A stretch of DNA of 64,000 nucleotides from Paracoccaceae bacterium. Lineage in GTDB: Bacteria; Pseudomonadota; Alphaproteobacteria; Rhodobacterales; Rhodobacteraceae. This document shows, piece by piece, positions 52,963 through 61,124 of this stretch. Position 1 is the stretch's first letter. Every line of letters begins with the position of its first letter. The stretch lies in assembly GCA_027489375.1 (NCBI GenBank), contig JAIXZW010000012.1:372001-436000 (forward strand). The letters run 5' to 3'. The position numbers were made by a program, and so were the translations under genes. The notes beneath the pieces are model-generated. The model ran no database searches. It was not told the DNA's origin and saw only the letters and a list, made by a program, of their open reading frames with translations.

Positions 52963-53820
52963 ATGCCCGCACCCGACTTTGACCGCGCCATGAGCGACAG
53001 TCTGGTCCGCGATCCCGAGGGCGGGATGGACCGGCTGCGCGAGATCATGCGGCGGCTGCGCGATCCCGCGACGGGTTGCCCGTGGGATGTGGAGCAGGAT
53101 TTCGCCAGTATCGCCCCCTATACGCTGGAAGAGGCGCATGAGGTGGCCGATGCCATCGCACGGCAAGCCTGGGACGAATTGCCGGGGGAATTGGGCGATC
53201 TGCTGTTGCAGGTGGTCTTTCATTCCCAGATGGCCGAGGAGGCGGGGCTGTTCGGGTTCGACGATGTGGCGCGGGCGATTTCGGACAAGATGCTGGCGCG
53301 GCATCCGCATGTCTTTGGCGACGAATCGCGGGACAAGACGCCCGAGCAGCAGACACTCGACTGGGAGCGGATCAAGGCTGCCGAGCGCGGTGCCAAGGCC
53401 GAGGCGCGGGTTCTGGACGGGGTGGCCCTTGGCCTGCCCGCGCTTACGCGGGCGGTGAAGTTGCAGAAGCGGGCGGCGCGGGTCGGGTTCGACTGGCCTT
53501 CGACCGACGAGGTGGTGGCCAAGATCGCGGAAGAGGCGGCGGAGCTGGTCGAGGCGCGCGAGCGGTTGACGGCGACCGAGGTGGAGGAGGAGTTCGGCGA
53601 CCTGCTCTTCGTCATGGCAAACCTTGCGCGGCATCTGAAGGTGGACCCCGAGGCGGCGCTGCGGGCGGCGAATGCCAAGTTCGCGCGGCGGTTCGGGCGG
53701 ATCGAGGACTGGCTGGCGCAGGCAGGCAAGACGCCCGAACAAAGCGATCTGGCCGAGATGGATGCGCTCTGGAACCGTGCCAAGGCCGAGGAGAAGGCGG
53801 GAAAACTCGCAAAGCCGTGA
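52963..53820 (+). CDS. mazG: Nucleoside triphosphate pyrophosphohydrolase MazG
   Basis: House-cleaning pyrophosphatase for (d)NTPs. The 285-residue protein has two MazG units: YTLEEAHEVADAI with ELPGELGDLLLQVVFHSQ, and KIAEEAAELVEARERL with VEEEFGDLLFVMANLARHL. Length fits the two-domain form. GGAGG lies eight bases before the ATG. Confidence 0.95.
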   Translation: MPAPDFDRAMSDSLVRDPEGGMDRLREIMRRLRDPATGCPWDVEQDFASIAPYTLEEAHEVADAIARQAWDELPGELGDLLLQVVFHSQMAEEAGLFGFDDVARAISDKMLARHPHVFGDESRDKTPEQQTLDWERIKAAERGAKAEARVLDGVALGLPALTRAVKLQKRAARVGFDWPSTDEVVAKIAEEAAELVEARERLTATEVEEEFGDLLFVMANLARHLKVDPEAALRAANAKFARRFGRIEDWLAQAGKTPEQSDLAEMDALWNRAKAEEKAGKLAKP

Positions 53821-53836
53821 TTTCCTAGTTTAACAG

Positions 53837-53852
53837 TCAGGTATTGACCTGA
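53837..53852. promoter_or_regulatory. Inverted repeat overlapping the fbpA -35 box
   Basis: TCAGGT-ATTG-ACCTGA, symmetrical and overlapping the -35 hexamer. A second candidate repressor half of the same promoter. Confidence 0.4.
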
Positions 53853-53872
53853 GTAAAATAGTCGGGTTTATG
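53844..53872 (+). promoter_or_regulatory. Promoter of fbpA with iron-rhodo-box-like spacer
   Basis: TTGACC (-35), a 17-base spacer, TTTATG (-10). CTGAGTAAAATAGTCGG, starting at the last base of the -35 and filling the spacer, resembles the iron-rhodo-box (about CTGACT-N-AATYAGTCAG as I remember it, three mismatches). Its place between the boxes is that of a repressor site, consistent with iron control. Confidence 0.55.
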
Positions 53873-53903
53873 GGGCGCATCTGATTGCACGATGGAGCGA
53901 CCC

Positions 53904-54911
53904 ATGCGCCTGCGCCTTTCCCTTGCCGCCCTTGCCCTTGGCAGCGTTGCCGTTCCGGCTTTGGCCGAGGAGGTGAATGTCTATTCCCACCGCCAGCCGG
54001 AGCTGATCCAGCCGCTGGTCGACGCCTTTACCAAGGACACGGGCATCACCGTCAACATCGCCTTCGTCGACAAGGGCATGGCCGAGCGTCTGGTGGCCGA
54101 AGGGGCGCGGTCGCCTGCCGATATCGTGCTGACGGTGGATATCGCTCGGCTGAAGCAGATCGTGGATGCGGGCGTGATCCAGCCGGTCGAGAACGCGGTG
54201 CTCGACGCCAATATCCCCGAGTCGCTGCGCGACAAGGACAATATGTGGTTCGGCCTGACCACCCGCGCGCGCATCGTCTATGCGAGCCGTGATCGGGTGA
54301 AGGCGGGCGAGGTCACGACCTATGAGGACCTTGCCGATCCGAAGTGGAAGGGCAGGCTTTGCATCCGCTCGGGCACCAACGATTACAACATCGCGCTCCT
54401 AGGGGCGATGATCGTCCACCACGGCGAGGATTACGCCAGGACATGGGCCGAGGGCATCAAAGCCAATCTTGCCAAGAAGCCGAACGGGGGCGACCGCGAC
54501 CAGATCAAGGCGATTGCGGCCGGCGAATGCGACATCGCGCTCGGCAACACCTATTACATGGGCCAGATGCTGGCCGACCCCGAAACCAAGCCCACCGCCG
54601 ACATGGTGCGCATCGACTTTCCGGTCTTCGAGAATGGCGGGTCGCACCTGAACATCTCGGGTGTGGCGATGACCAAGGCGGCGCCGGACAAGGAGGCCGC
54701 GCTCAAGTTCATGGAATGGCTGTCGTCCGACGAGGCGCAACGCATCTATGCCGAGAAGAACCACGAATTCCCCGTCAAGGCGGGTGTGCCGCGGTCGGAG
54801 CTGGTGCAAAGCTGGGGTGAGTTCACGCCCGACACCGTGTCGCTGAGCGATGTGGCGGCGGCGCGTCCGGCGGCGTTGAAGATCATGGAAGAGATCGATT
54901 TCGACAACTGA
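53904..54911 (+). CDS. fbpA: Periplasmic Fe(III)-binding protein of an ABC transporter
   Basis: A 335-residue substrate-binding protein with a signal peptide (VPALAE near residue 22). The mature N terminus EVNVYSHRQPELIQPLVDAF and the segments RSPADIVLTVD and NGGSHLNISGVAM are those of FbpA-type ferric-ion-binding proteins, and NTYYMGQML holds the tandem Tyr ligands. It stands alone: no permease or ATPase gene follows, and a terminator comes right after. The start was chosen at the ATG after GGAG seven bases away. The promoter has an iron-box-like site. Confidence 0.92.
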   Translation: MRLRLSLAALALGSVAVPALAEEVNVYSHRQPELIQPLVDAFTKDTGITVNIAFVDKGMAERLVAEGARSPADIVLTVDIARLKQIVDAGVIQPVENAVLDANIPESLRDKDNMWFGLTTRARIVYASRDRVKAGEVTTYEDLADPKWKGRLCIRSGTNDYNIALLGAMIVHHGEDYARTWAEGIKANLAKKPNGGDRDQIKAIAAGECDIALGNTYYMGQMLADPETKPTADMVRIDFPVFENGGSHLNISGVAMTKAAPDKEAALKFMEWLSSDEAQRIYAEKNHEFPVKAGVPRSELVQSWGEFTPDTVSLSDVAAARPAALKIMEEIDFDN

Positions 54912-54932
54912 CACAAGAACTTATGCCAGTTG

Positions 54933-54960
54933 AAGGGGGCTTCGGCCCCCTTTCGCTTTT
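54933..54960 (+). terminator. Intrinsic terminator after fbpA
   Basis: AAGGGGGC and GCCCCCTT around a TTCG loop, followed by a T-rich tract (TCGCTTTT). A textbook tetraloop stem. It isolates fbpA from the next gene. Confidence 0.9.
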
Positions 54961-55068
54961 CCTGTGGCAGAAACCTTGGCTTGGAAATTTGTCCATCTGG
55001 ACAAGAACCATCCCTTCGGATTTCCTGCGCCGCGAGAAACGCCCCCCGATACGCTTCCCGAGGACCGC

Positions 55069-56016
55069 ATGACCCATTCGCCGCGCAAGATCATCATCGA
55101 CACGGACCCCGGGCAGGACGATGCCGTGGCGATCCTTCTGGCGCTGGCAAGCCCCGAGGATGTGGAGGTGCTGGGCATCACGGCGGTGGCCGGAAACGTG
55201 CCGCTGCCGCTGACGCAGAAGAACGCGCGGATCATCTGCGAACTGGCGGGCAAGCCGCAGGTGCGGGTCTTTGCCGGATGCGACGCGCCGTTGAAGCGCA
55301 AGCTCGTCACGGCCGAGCATGTGCATGGCAAGACCGGCCTCGACGGGCCGCAGATGGCCGATCCGGTGATGCCGCTGCAAGAGGGTCATGCGGTCGATTT
55401 CATCATCGACACCCTGCGGCGCGAGCCTGCGCATACGGTGACGCTGTGCCCGCTGGGGCCGCTGACGAATATCGCCACCGCGTTCCAAAAGGCGCCCGAT
55501 ATCGTGGGGCGGGTGCAGCAGATCGTGCTGATGGGCGGGGCCTATTTCGAGGTGGGCAACATCACCCCCGCCGCGGAGTTCAACATCTATGTCGACCCTG
55601 AAGCCGCTGAAATCGTGTTCAAATCCGGCGTCCCCTTGGTGGTCATGCCGCTTGACGTCACGCATAAGGCGCTGACCAACCGCGCGCGGGTGGAGGCGTT
55701 TCGCGGCATGGGCAGCGAAGTGGGCCGGATGGTCGCGGAATGGACCGATTTCTTCGAGCGGTTCGACATGCAGAAATATGGCAGCGAGGGCGCGCCGCTG
55801 CATGACCCCTGCGTCATCGCCTATCTGATCAAGCCGGACCTGTTCACGGGGCGGCATATCAATGTGGAAATCGAGACGCAGTCCGAGCTGACCTTGGGCA
55901 TGACGGTCGCCGACTGGTGGGGTGTGACGAAGCGGCCTGCCAATGCGCTCTTCATGGGCGGGGTCGATGCGGCAGGGTTCTACACGCTGCTCACCGAACG
56001 GCTGGCGCGGCTTTAG
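55069..56016 (+). CDS. Inosine-uridine preferring nucleoside hydrolase family protein
   Basis: A 315-residue enzyme that cuts the N-glycosidic bond of nucleosides. The Ca-binding motif is KIIIDTDPGQDDAVAI, with VTLCPLGPLTNIA, GGAYFEVGNITPAAEFN and the late HDPCVIAYL. Specificity (purine or pyrimidine) is not clear. The ATG giving MTHSPRK was used; a longer frame starts before it. Its stop overlaps the convergent kinase stop by four bases. Confidence 0.94.
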   Translation: MTHSPRKIIIDTDPGQDDAVAILLALASPEDVEVLGITAVAGNVPLPLTQKNARIICELAGKPQVRVFAGCDAPLKRKLVTAEHVHGKTGLDGPQMADPVMPLQEGHAVDFIIDTLRREPAHTVTLCPLGPLTNIATAFQKAPDIVGRVQQIVLMGGAYFEVGNITPAAEFNIYVDPEAAEIVFKSGVPLVVMPLDVTHKALTNRARVEAFRGMGSEVGRMVAEWTDFFERFDMQKYGSEGAPLHDPCVIAYLIKPDLFTGRHINVEIETQSELTLGMTVADWWGVTKRPANALFMGGVDAAGFYTLLTERLARL

Positions 56017-57038
56017 CCTTCGGGCAGGACCACGGTAAAGACCGATCCCTTGCCGCGTTCGCTTTCGATCCGCATCCGCCCGCGATGACGGTTTACGATG
56101 TGCTTGACGATGGCAAGGCCAAGGCCCGTCCCGCCTTTTTCGCGGCTGCGGTGGCCGTCGACGCGGTAGAAGCGTTCGGTCAGGCGGGGGATGTGCCGGG
56201 GGTCGATCCCCTCGCCCCTGTCCACCACGTCGATGCGCAGGCCGGGGCCTCGGGGCAGCGCCTCGCGCGAGAGGGCGACCGTCACGGTGCCGCCTGCGCC
56301 GCCGTATTTTACTGCGTTCTCGATCAGGTTGGTCAGCACCTGCGTGATCTGGTCGGCATCGCCGGGCAGCGGGAGCGGACCGTCGAGACCCGTCACCTCG
56401 ACCGCCACGCCCTGCCCTTCGGCCATCGGCCGCAGCATCGCCACCGCCGATTGCACCAGCGCTGTCAGGTCCACGCGGGTCGCGGGGCGGACGCGTTCTT
56501 CGGATTCCACGCGCGAGAGGTGCAAGAGGTCGCGGATCAGGCGGTTCATCCGTTCCGCCTCGCGCTCCATGATGGCAAGGAAGCGGTCGCGGGCGGGGGC
56601 ATCGTCGCGGGCGGGGCCGCGCAGGGTTTCGATGAAGCCCATCATCGCCGTCAGCGGGGTGCGCAACTCGTGGCTGACATTGGCGACGAAATCACGGCGC
56701 ATCTGGCCCATCTGTTCGGCCTCGGTCACGTCCTCGAAGGTGAGGACCGCCGCCCCCTGCCCCTCCAAGGGCGAGACGGTGACACGATAGGCCACGTCCT
56801 GCGAGGGGCCGGGGATCACGTGGCGGGCCTGGCCGCTGCGCCCTTCGGTCAGGGCGGCGGCGATGGCGGTTTGCAGCGCGGGCTGGCGGAGCGTCAGCAG
56901 GTGGTGCCTTCCCTCGATGCCGGTCCCGAACAGGGCAGTGGCGGCGGGATTGGCGGCAAGGATGCGTTCATCCTGCCCGATCACGATGAGCGGCAGGGGA
57001 ATGGCATCGGCCATCGCCCGCACAAGTGCTGTCTGCAT
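56013..57038 (-). CDS. PhoR-like sensor histidine kinase without membrane segment
   Basis: A 341-residue kinase: a PAS domain (residues ~10-105; IPLPLIVIGQDERILAAN), a dimer domain with the phospho-His motif FVANVSHELRTPL, and a HATPase domain with N (LTNLIENAVKYG), G1 (DRGEGID) and G2 (GGTGLGLAIVKH). There is no hydrophobic helix, so it is probably cytosolic. No response regulator is adjacent, though a small unknown gene is divergent. The ATG after GGGGCAGGAC was chosen over a GTG six codons upstream. PhoR symbol is not assigned. Confidence 0.88.
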   Translation of the reverse strand: MQTALVRAMADAIPLPLIVIGQDERILAANPAATALFGTGIEGRHHLLTLRQPALQTAIAAALTEGRSGQARHVIPGPSQDVAYRVTVSPLEGQGAAVLTFEDVTEAEQMGQMRRDFVANVSHELRTPLTAMMGFIETLRGPARDDAPARDRFLAIMEREAERMNRLIRDLLHLSRVESEERVRPATRVDLTALVQSAVAMLRPMAEGQGVAVEVTGLDGPLPLPGDADQITQVLTNLIENAVKYGGAGGTVTVALSREALPRGPGLRIDVVDRGEGIDPRHIPRLTERFYRVDGHRSREKGGTGLGLAIVKHIVNRHRGRMRIESERGKGSVFTVVLPEG

Positions 57039-57170
57039 GTCCTGCCCCTTTTTCACCGCTTTCCTGTGCCTTCCTTACCATGCCGGGGCGGCATGACCAC
57101 AGCGGGCTTGGCAAGCGGATTTTGATGCGATACCGCACGAAATTGGCAGGTGGGAGCGGCCCATCGGGTG

Positions 57171-57506
57171 ATGCGGACAAGTGACATGGCCGACGGGGTG
57201 CAGGGGAACGGGACCAAGACGCTGGTGATCGGCGATGCGCCGGGGCCGGATGTGTCGGTGCGGACCACCTTTGGCGCGATCGATGCGGGGATGCTCGGGC
57301 GGGTTGCGCCCGATTGCGTGATCTGCCGCCTTTTCGCAACCGACAGCGACGCGATGCTGGTCGCGGAAACGCTGGCCGCGCTGGGGTGGCGGGGGCGGCT
57401 TCTGGTCATTGCGCCCGGCCTGCCGAACCGTGCGATGGTGCAGCGCGAGTTGCAGGCAAGCGCGCCGGGGGTGACGATCGAAGTCGTGCCCGCGCTTCAG
57501 GCCTGA
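57171..57506 (+). CDS. Small unknown protein, divergent from the kinase
   Basis: A 111-residue protein without signal peptide. The body (TLVIGDAPGPDVSVRTTFG ... APDCVICRLFATDSDAML) alternates beta and alpha like a receiver domain, and PDCVICRL sits where a receiver has its phospho-Asp, but no Asp is at that position. A degenerate, non-phosphorylated receiver is one idea; I do not recognise a family. Start could also be the ATG five codons later. Its end overlaps iolB by ten bases. Confidence 0.6.
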   Translation: MRTSDMADGVQGNGTKTLVIGDAPGPDVSVRTTFGAIDAGMLGRVAPDCVICRLFATDSDAMLVAETLAALGWRGRLLVIAPGLPNRAMVQRELQASAPGVTIEVVPALQA

Positions 57507-58312
57507 GGGTTGTCTCGGCGGTAGATCCAGTCGTGGTCGGGATCGTTCTGGAAGCGCCAGTTGCGGCGCGGGCCTGCCATGACGTTGAGGTAATACATGT
57601 CATAGCCATAGGGCGTGCCGCAGGGGTGATGCCCCTTTGGTACCAGCGTCACGTCATGGTTCCTGACCGCCATCGTCTCGTCGAGGCTGCCATCCTCGGT
57701 ATAGACGCGCTGGATGCCGAAACCCTGTTCGGGGTTCAGGCGCATGTAATAGGTCTCTTCCAGATAGGTCATGCGGGGGAAGTCGTCCTCGTCATGGCGG
57801 TGGCTGGGGTAGGAGGACCAGTTGCCCTGCGGGGTGAAGACCTCGGTCACGAGAAGGCTGTCGGCGACGTCGAGCGCCTCCATCGCGATGTTGTTGATGT
57901 AGCGGGTATTGGCCCCCGTGCCGCGCTGGGTCAGGGTGATGCCTTCGGGGCCAAGGCGGCGCACGGGGTGGCCGCCTTTGCCCGGGGCGGTGCAGATGGC
58001 AAGGGTGCAGTCGGTGGTGGCAACGGCGGACCAGTCGGACCCGTTCGGGACATAGAGGCAATGCGGCGGGGTCCGCTCGAAGACGTTCATCCGCTCGCCC
58101 ATCTCGCCGAAGTCCTGCCCGCCTGCGGTGATGCGGGCCTTGCCTTCGACAAGCACTAGGATCGCTTCGCGGTCGCCCGTCGCCTCGGCCGCCGATTGGC
58201 CAGCGGTCAGACGGTACAGGCCGAAGCCGACATAGCCCCAGCCCGCGCTTTCGGTCGTGACGTCATGCACCTTGCCGTTGGTTCCGTCCGGTTTGCGCAG
58301 CAGGTCGGCCAT
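57497..58312 (-). CDS. iolB: 5-deoxy-glucuronate isomerase
   Basis: Third ring-opened step of myo-inositol breakdown: 5-deoxy-D-glucuronate to 2-deoxy-5-keto-D-gluconate. The 271-residue bicupin has SHRHDEDDFPRMTYLEETYYM (metal His/Glu) and KGHHPCGTPYGYDMYYLNVM. Last gene of the iol run; a copy of the dispersed element lies before its start. A GAAGG-type ribosome site is in the element. Confidence 0.96.
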   Translation of the reverse strand: MADLLRKPDGTNGKVHDVTTESAGWGYVGFGLYRLTAGQSAAEATGDREAILVLVEGKARITAGGQDFGEMGERMNVFERTPPHCLYVPNGSDWSAVATTDCTLAICTAPGKGGHPVRRLGPEGITLTQRGTGANTRYINNIAMEALDVADSLLVTEVFTPQGNWSSYPSHRHDEDDFPRMTYLEETYYMRLNPEQGFGIQRVYTEDGSLDETMAVRNHDVTLVPKGHHPCGTPYGYDMYYLNVMAGPRRNWRFQNDPDHDWIYRRDNPQA

Positions 58313-58320
58313 GCTTCAGC

Positions 58321-58373
58321 CCTTCTTCTTTTTCCAAATATCCCACGGGGGTGCGGGGGTGTGAAACCCCCGC
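58321..58373 (-). repeat. Dispersed intergenic element, copy G
   Basis: Read on the minus strand: hairpin GCGGGGGT/ACCCCCGC with a five-base loop, then ACCCCCGTGGGATATTTG and GAAAAAGAAGAAGG. It lies in the iolE-iolB gap, hairpin towards iolE. Confidence 0.7.
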
Positions 58374-58383
58374 TCCGCCGCTG

Positions 58384-59280
58384 TCAGACCAGACCGGTTT
58401 CCCGCGCCAGTCGCTTCAGCGTCGCAAGGCCGAGCGTCTGGTAGAGCAGCGGGTTGCGGACGTTCGGGTCCTGTTCGGCTTCGATCACGATCCAGCCGTC
58501 GTATTTGTTGTCGGCAAGGATTTGCAGGAGCGGTTTGAAATCCACCCCGCCCTCCTGGTCGCCCGGAACGGTGAAGGCACCGCCGACGACGCCCTTAAGA
58601 AAGGACCAGCCTTCGCTGCGGACTTTGGCGACGATGGCGGGGCGGATGTTCTTGGCGTGGAAGTGGCGCACGCGGGCGACGTGCTTTTTGAGCACGGCCA
58701 CGGGGTCGCCGCCGCCAAAGGTGCAATGGCCCGCGTCGAACAGCAGGTGCGTGTGCGGGCCGGTGGCGGCCATGAAGGCGTCGATCTCGTCAGGGGATTC
58801 GACGATGGTGCCCATGTGGTGGTGGTAGACCAGCGTGACGCCCTGCGCGGCGAGGTAGGCCGCGAAGGCTTCGGTTTTCGCGCCGAAGGCTTTCATTTCT
58901 TCGGCCGTGAGGCGCGGGCGGTCGTTCACGGGCTTCTTTGCATCGCCGTGGATGGCGTTCGAGGTTTCGCAGACGATGCAGACCTTGCAGCCGTTGTGCT
59001 TGAGCTTGGCAAGGTGGGGCTGGACGGCAGCGATCTCGTCCTCGACCGAGCGGGTCAGGAGTTCGGTGGAATACCAGCCGGAAATGAACTTGAGACCGTA
59101 TTCCGCAAGCAGGGCGCGCAGGGCTTCGGGGTCTTCCGGCCAGCGGTGGCCGTTTTCGATGCCGTCGAAGCCGATCTGGCGGCCCGCTTCGTCAAGGATG
59201 CGGGTAGTGGCGATATCGGCGCCGATGGAGCGGTCGTCATCATTCGCCCAAGCGATGGGGTTGGTTCCGAAAAGGATCAT
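58384..59280 (-). CDS. iolE: Myo-inosose-2 dehydratase
   Basis: Dehydrates scyllo-inosose. The 298-residue TIM-barrel protein (AP-endonuclease-2 fold) begins [12 protein letters not shown] and has metal-site segments [23 protein letters not shown] and [11 protein letters not shown]. Co-directional with iolD (14 bases upstream) and iolB. Confidence 0.96.
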   Translation of the reverse strand: MILFGTNPIAWANDDDRSIGADIATTRILDEAGRQIGFDGIENGHRWPEDPEALRALLAEYGLKFISGWYSTELLTRSVEDEIAAVQPHLAKLKHNGCKVCIVCETSNAIHGDAKKPVNDRPRLTAEEMKAFGAKTEAFAAYLAAQGVTLVYHHHMGTIVESPDEIDAFMAATGPHTHLLFDAGHCTFGGGDPVAVLKKHVARVRHFHAKNIRPAIVAKVRSEGWSFLKGVVGGAFTVPGDQEGGVDFKPLLQILADNKYDGWIVIEAEQDPNVRNPLLYQTLGLATLKRLARETGLV

Positions 59281-59294
59281 GTGATTTCTTAGCC

Positions 59295-61124
59295 TCAGTC
59301 AGCAAGACGCTGTTTTTGTTTGGAAGATTCGTATTTTTCGCGCGCCCCGTTCACCGCGGGACGCACCGAAACCTCGGGCACGCCCACTTCCCACCACGTG
59401 CCGCCCGCGGCGGTCGAGGGCATGGGGTCGGTGTCGATGACGATGACCACGGGGATGGCGCTGGAACGGGCGGCTTTCAGTTCCGATTCAAGCTGGGCGA
59501 TGCTGCCTGCCTTGACCGCTTTCGCCCCCATCGACGCGGCATGCGCCACGAAGTCGATGGCCGAGGGGTTCACGTGGTAGCTGTCGTCGAGGAGGTTGTT
59601 GAACGGCGCGCCGCCCGTGTGTTTCTGCAGGCGGTTGATGCAGCCGTAGCCGCGGTTGTCGGTCAGGACCACGGTGAAGGGGACGCCCATCATCACGGCA
59701 GTGGCGAGTTCGGAGTTCGCCATCATGTAAGAGCCGTCGCCCACCATGCAGATCACGTCGGCGTCGGGGCGGGCCATCTTGATGCCCAAGGCTCCGGCGA
59801 CCTCATACCCCATGCAGGAGAAGCCGTATTCCATGTGGTAGCCGCCCTGCGGGGCGTCCCAGATCTTATGCAACTCGCCCGGCATGGTGCCTGCGGCGCC
59901 CATGACGACCGTGGCGGGGGTGGCGGCGCGTTGCACGGCACCCACCACCTGCATGTCGGTGGGCAGGAGGTTGCCCGCGGCGGGGGCGGCCTTCACCTCG
60001 GCCTTGGCGGCGGCCCAGTCGGCTTTCAGCTTGGCATCGGGGGCGGCGTATTTGTGCGATTTCAACGCTGAACCAAGGGCTTGCAGCGCGACCTTCGCGT
60101 CGGAGACAAGGCTGATCGCGCCGTGTTTCGCGGCGTCATAGGCCTGCACGTTGATCGACAGGATCTTGCGGTTCGGGTTCTTGAACAGCGACCACGAGCC
60201 GGTGGTGAAATCCTGGAACCGCGTGCCGAGGCCGATCACCAGATCGGCATTCTCGCAGACGATATTGGCCGAGGAGGAGCCGGTCACGCCGACGGGACCG
60301 AAGTTCATCTGGTGGTCATGCGACAGCGCCGATTTGCCGGCTTGCGTTTCCACAACCGGAATCCCGTGGGTTTCGGCAAAGGCGGCAAGGGCGGCTTCGG
60401 CTTCGGAATAGATCACGCCGCCGCCTGCGACGATGACGGGCGATTTGGCGGCTTTCAGCGCGGTGATGGCGGCGTCGAGTTCCACCATGTCGGGCTGCGG
60501 GCGGCGGATGTGCCAGACCTTGGGGGTGAAGAACGACTCGGGGTAGTCATAGGCTTCGGCCTGCACGTCCTGACAGAAGGCGAGCGTGACGGGGCCGCAT
60601 TCGGCGGGGTCGGTCATCACCCGCAGGGCGCGGGGGAGTGCGGTCAGGATATGTTCGGGGCGCGAGATGCGGTCGAAATAGCGGCTGACGGGGCGGAAGC
60701 AGTCATTGGCGGAAACGGTGCCATCGGCGAAGGATTCCACCTGTTGCAGCACCGGATCGGGGGCGCGGTTGGCAAAGACATCGCCGGGGATCAGCAGGAC
60801 CGGCAGGCGGTTGACGTAAGCCAGCGCCGCAGCCGTGACCATGTTGGTCGCGCCCGGCCCGATCGAGGTGGTGACGGCCATCGCCCGCTTGCGTTTGTGG
60901 GCCTTGGCATAGGCGATGGCGGTATGGGCCATCGTCTGTTCGTTATGGCCGCGCCATGTGGGCAGGGTGTCGCGGATGCCGTGCAGCGCCTCGCCCAGGC
61001 CTGCCACGTTGCCGTGGCCGAAGATGCCCCAGACACCGTCGATGAAACGGCTCCCATCCGGCGTCATCTGCACGGCAAGCCAGCGGACGAGGGCTTGGGC
61101 GGCGGTCAGGCGGATCGTTTTCAT
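59295..61124 (-). CDS. iolD: 3D-(3,5/4)-trihydroxycyclohexane-1,2-dione hydrolase
   Basis: ThDP enzyme that opens the inositol ring. The 609-residue protein has the ThDP Glu in [15 protein letters not shown], a central Rossmann domain and the pyrophosphate-binding [19 protein letters not shown] followed by [12 protein letters not shown]. The ATG giving [10 protein letters not shown] overlaps the iolC stop (ATGA). Confidence 0.96.
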   Translation of the reverse strand: MKTIRLTAAQALVRWLAVQMTPDGSRFIDGVWGIFGHGNVAGLGEALHGIRDTLPTWRGHNEQTMAHTAIAYAKAHKRKRAMAVTTSIGPGATNMVTAAALAYVNRLPVLLIPGDVFANRAPDPVLQQVESFADGTVSANDCFRPVSRYFDRISRPEHILTALPRALRVMTDPAECGPVTLAFCQDVQAEAYDYPESFFTPKVWHIRRPQPDMVELDAAITALKAAKSPVIVAGGGVIYSEAEAALAAFAETHGIPVVETQAGKSALSHDHQMNFGPVGVTGSSSANIVCENADLVIGLGTRFQDFTTGSWSLFKNPNRKILSINVQAYDAAKHGAISLVSDAKVALQALGSALKSHKYAAPDAKLKADWAAAKAEVKAAPAAGNLLPTDMQVVGAVQRAATPATVVMGAAGTMPGELHKIWDAPQGGYHMEYGFSCMGYEVAGALGIKMARPDADVICMVGDGSYMMANSELATAVMMGVPFTVVLTDNRGYGCINRLQKHTGGAPFNNLLDDSYHVNPSAIDFVAHAASMGAKAVKAGSIAQLESELKAARSSAIPVVIVIDTDPMPSTAAGGTWWEVGVPEVSVRPAVNGAREKYESSKQKQRLAD

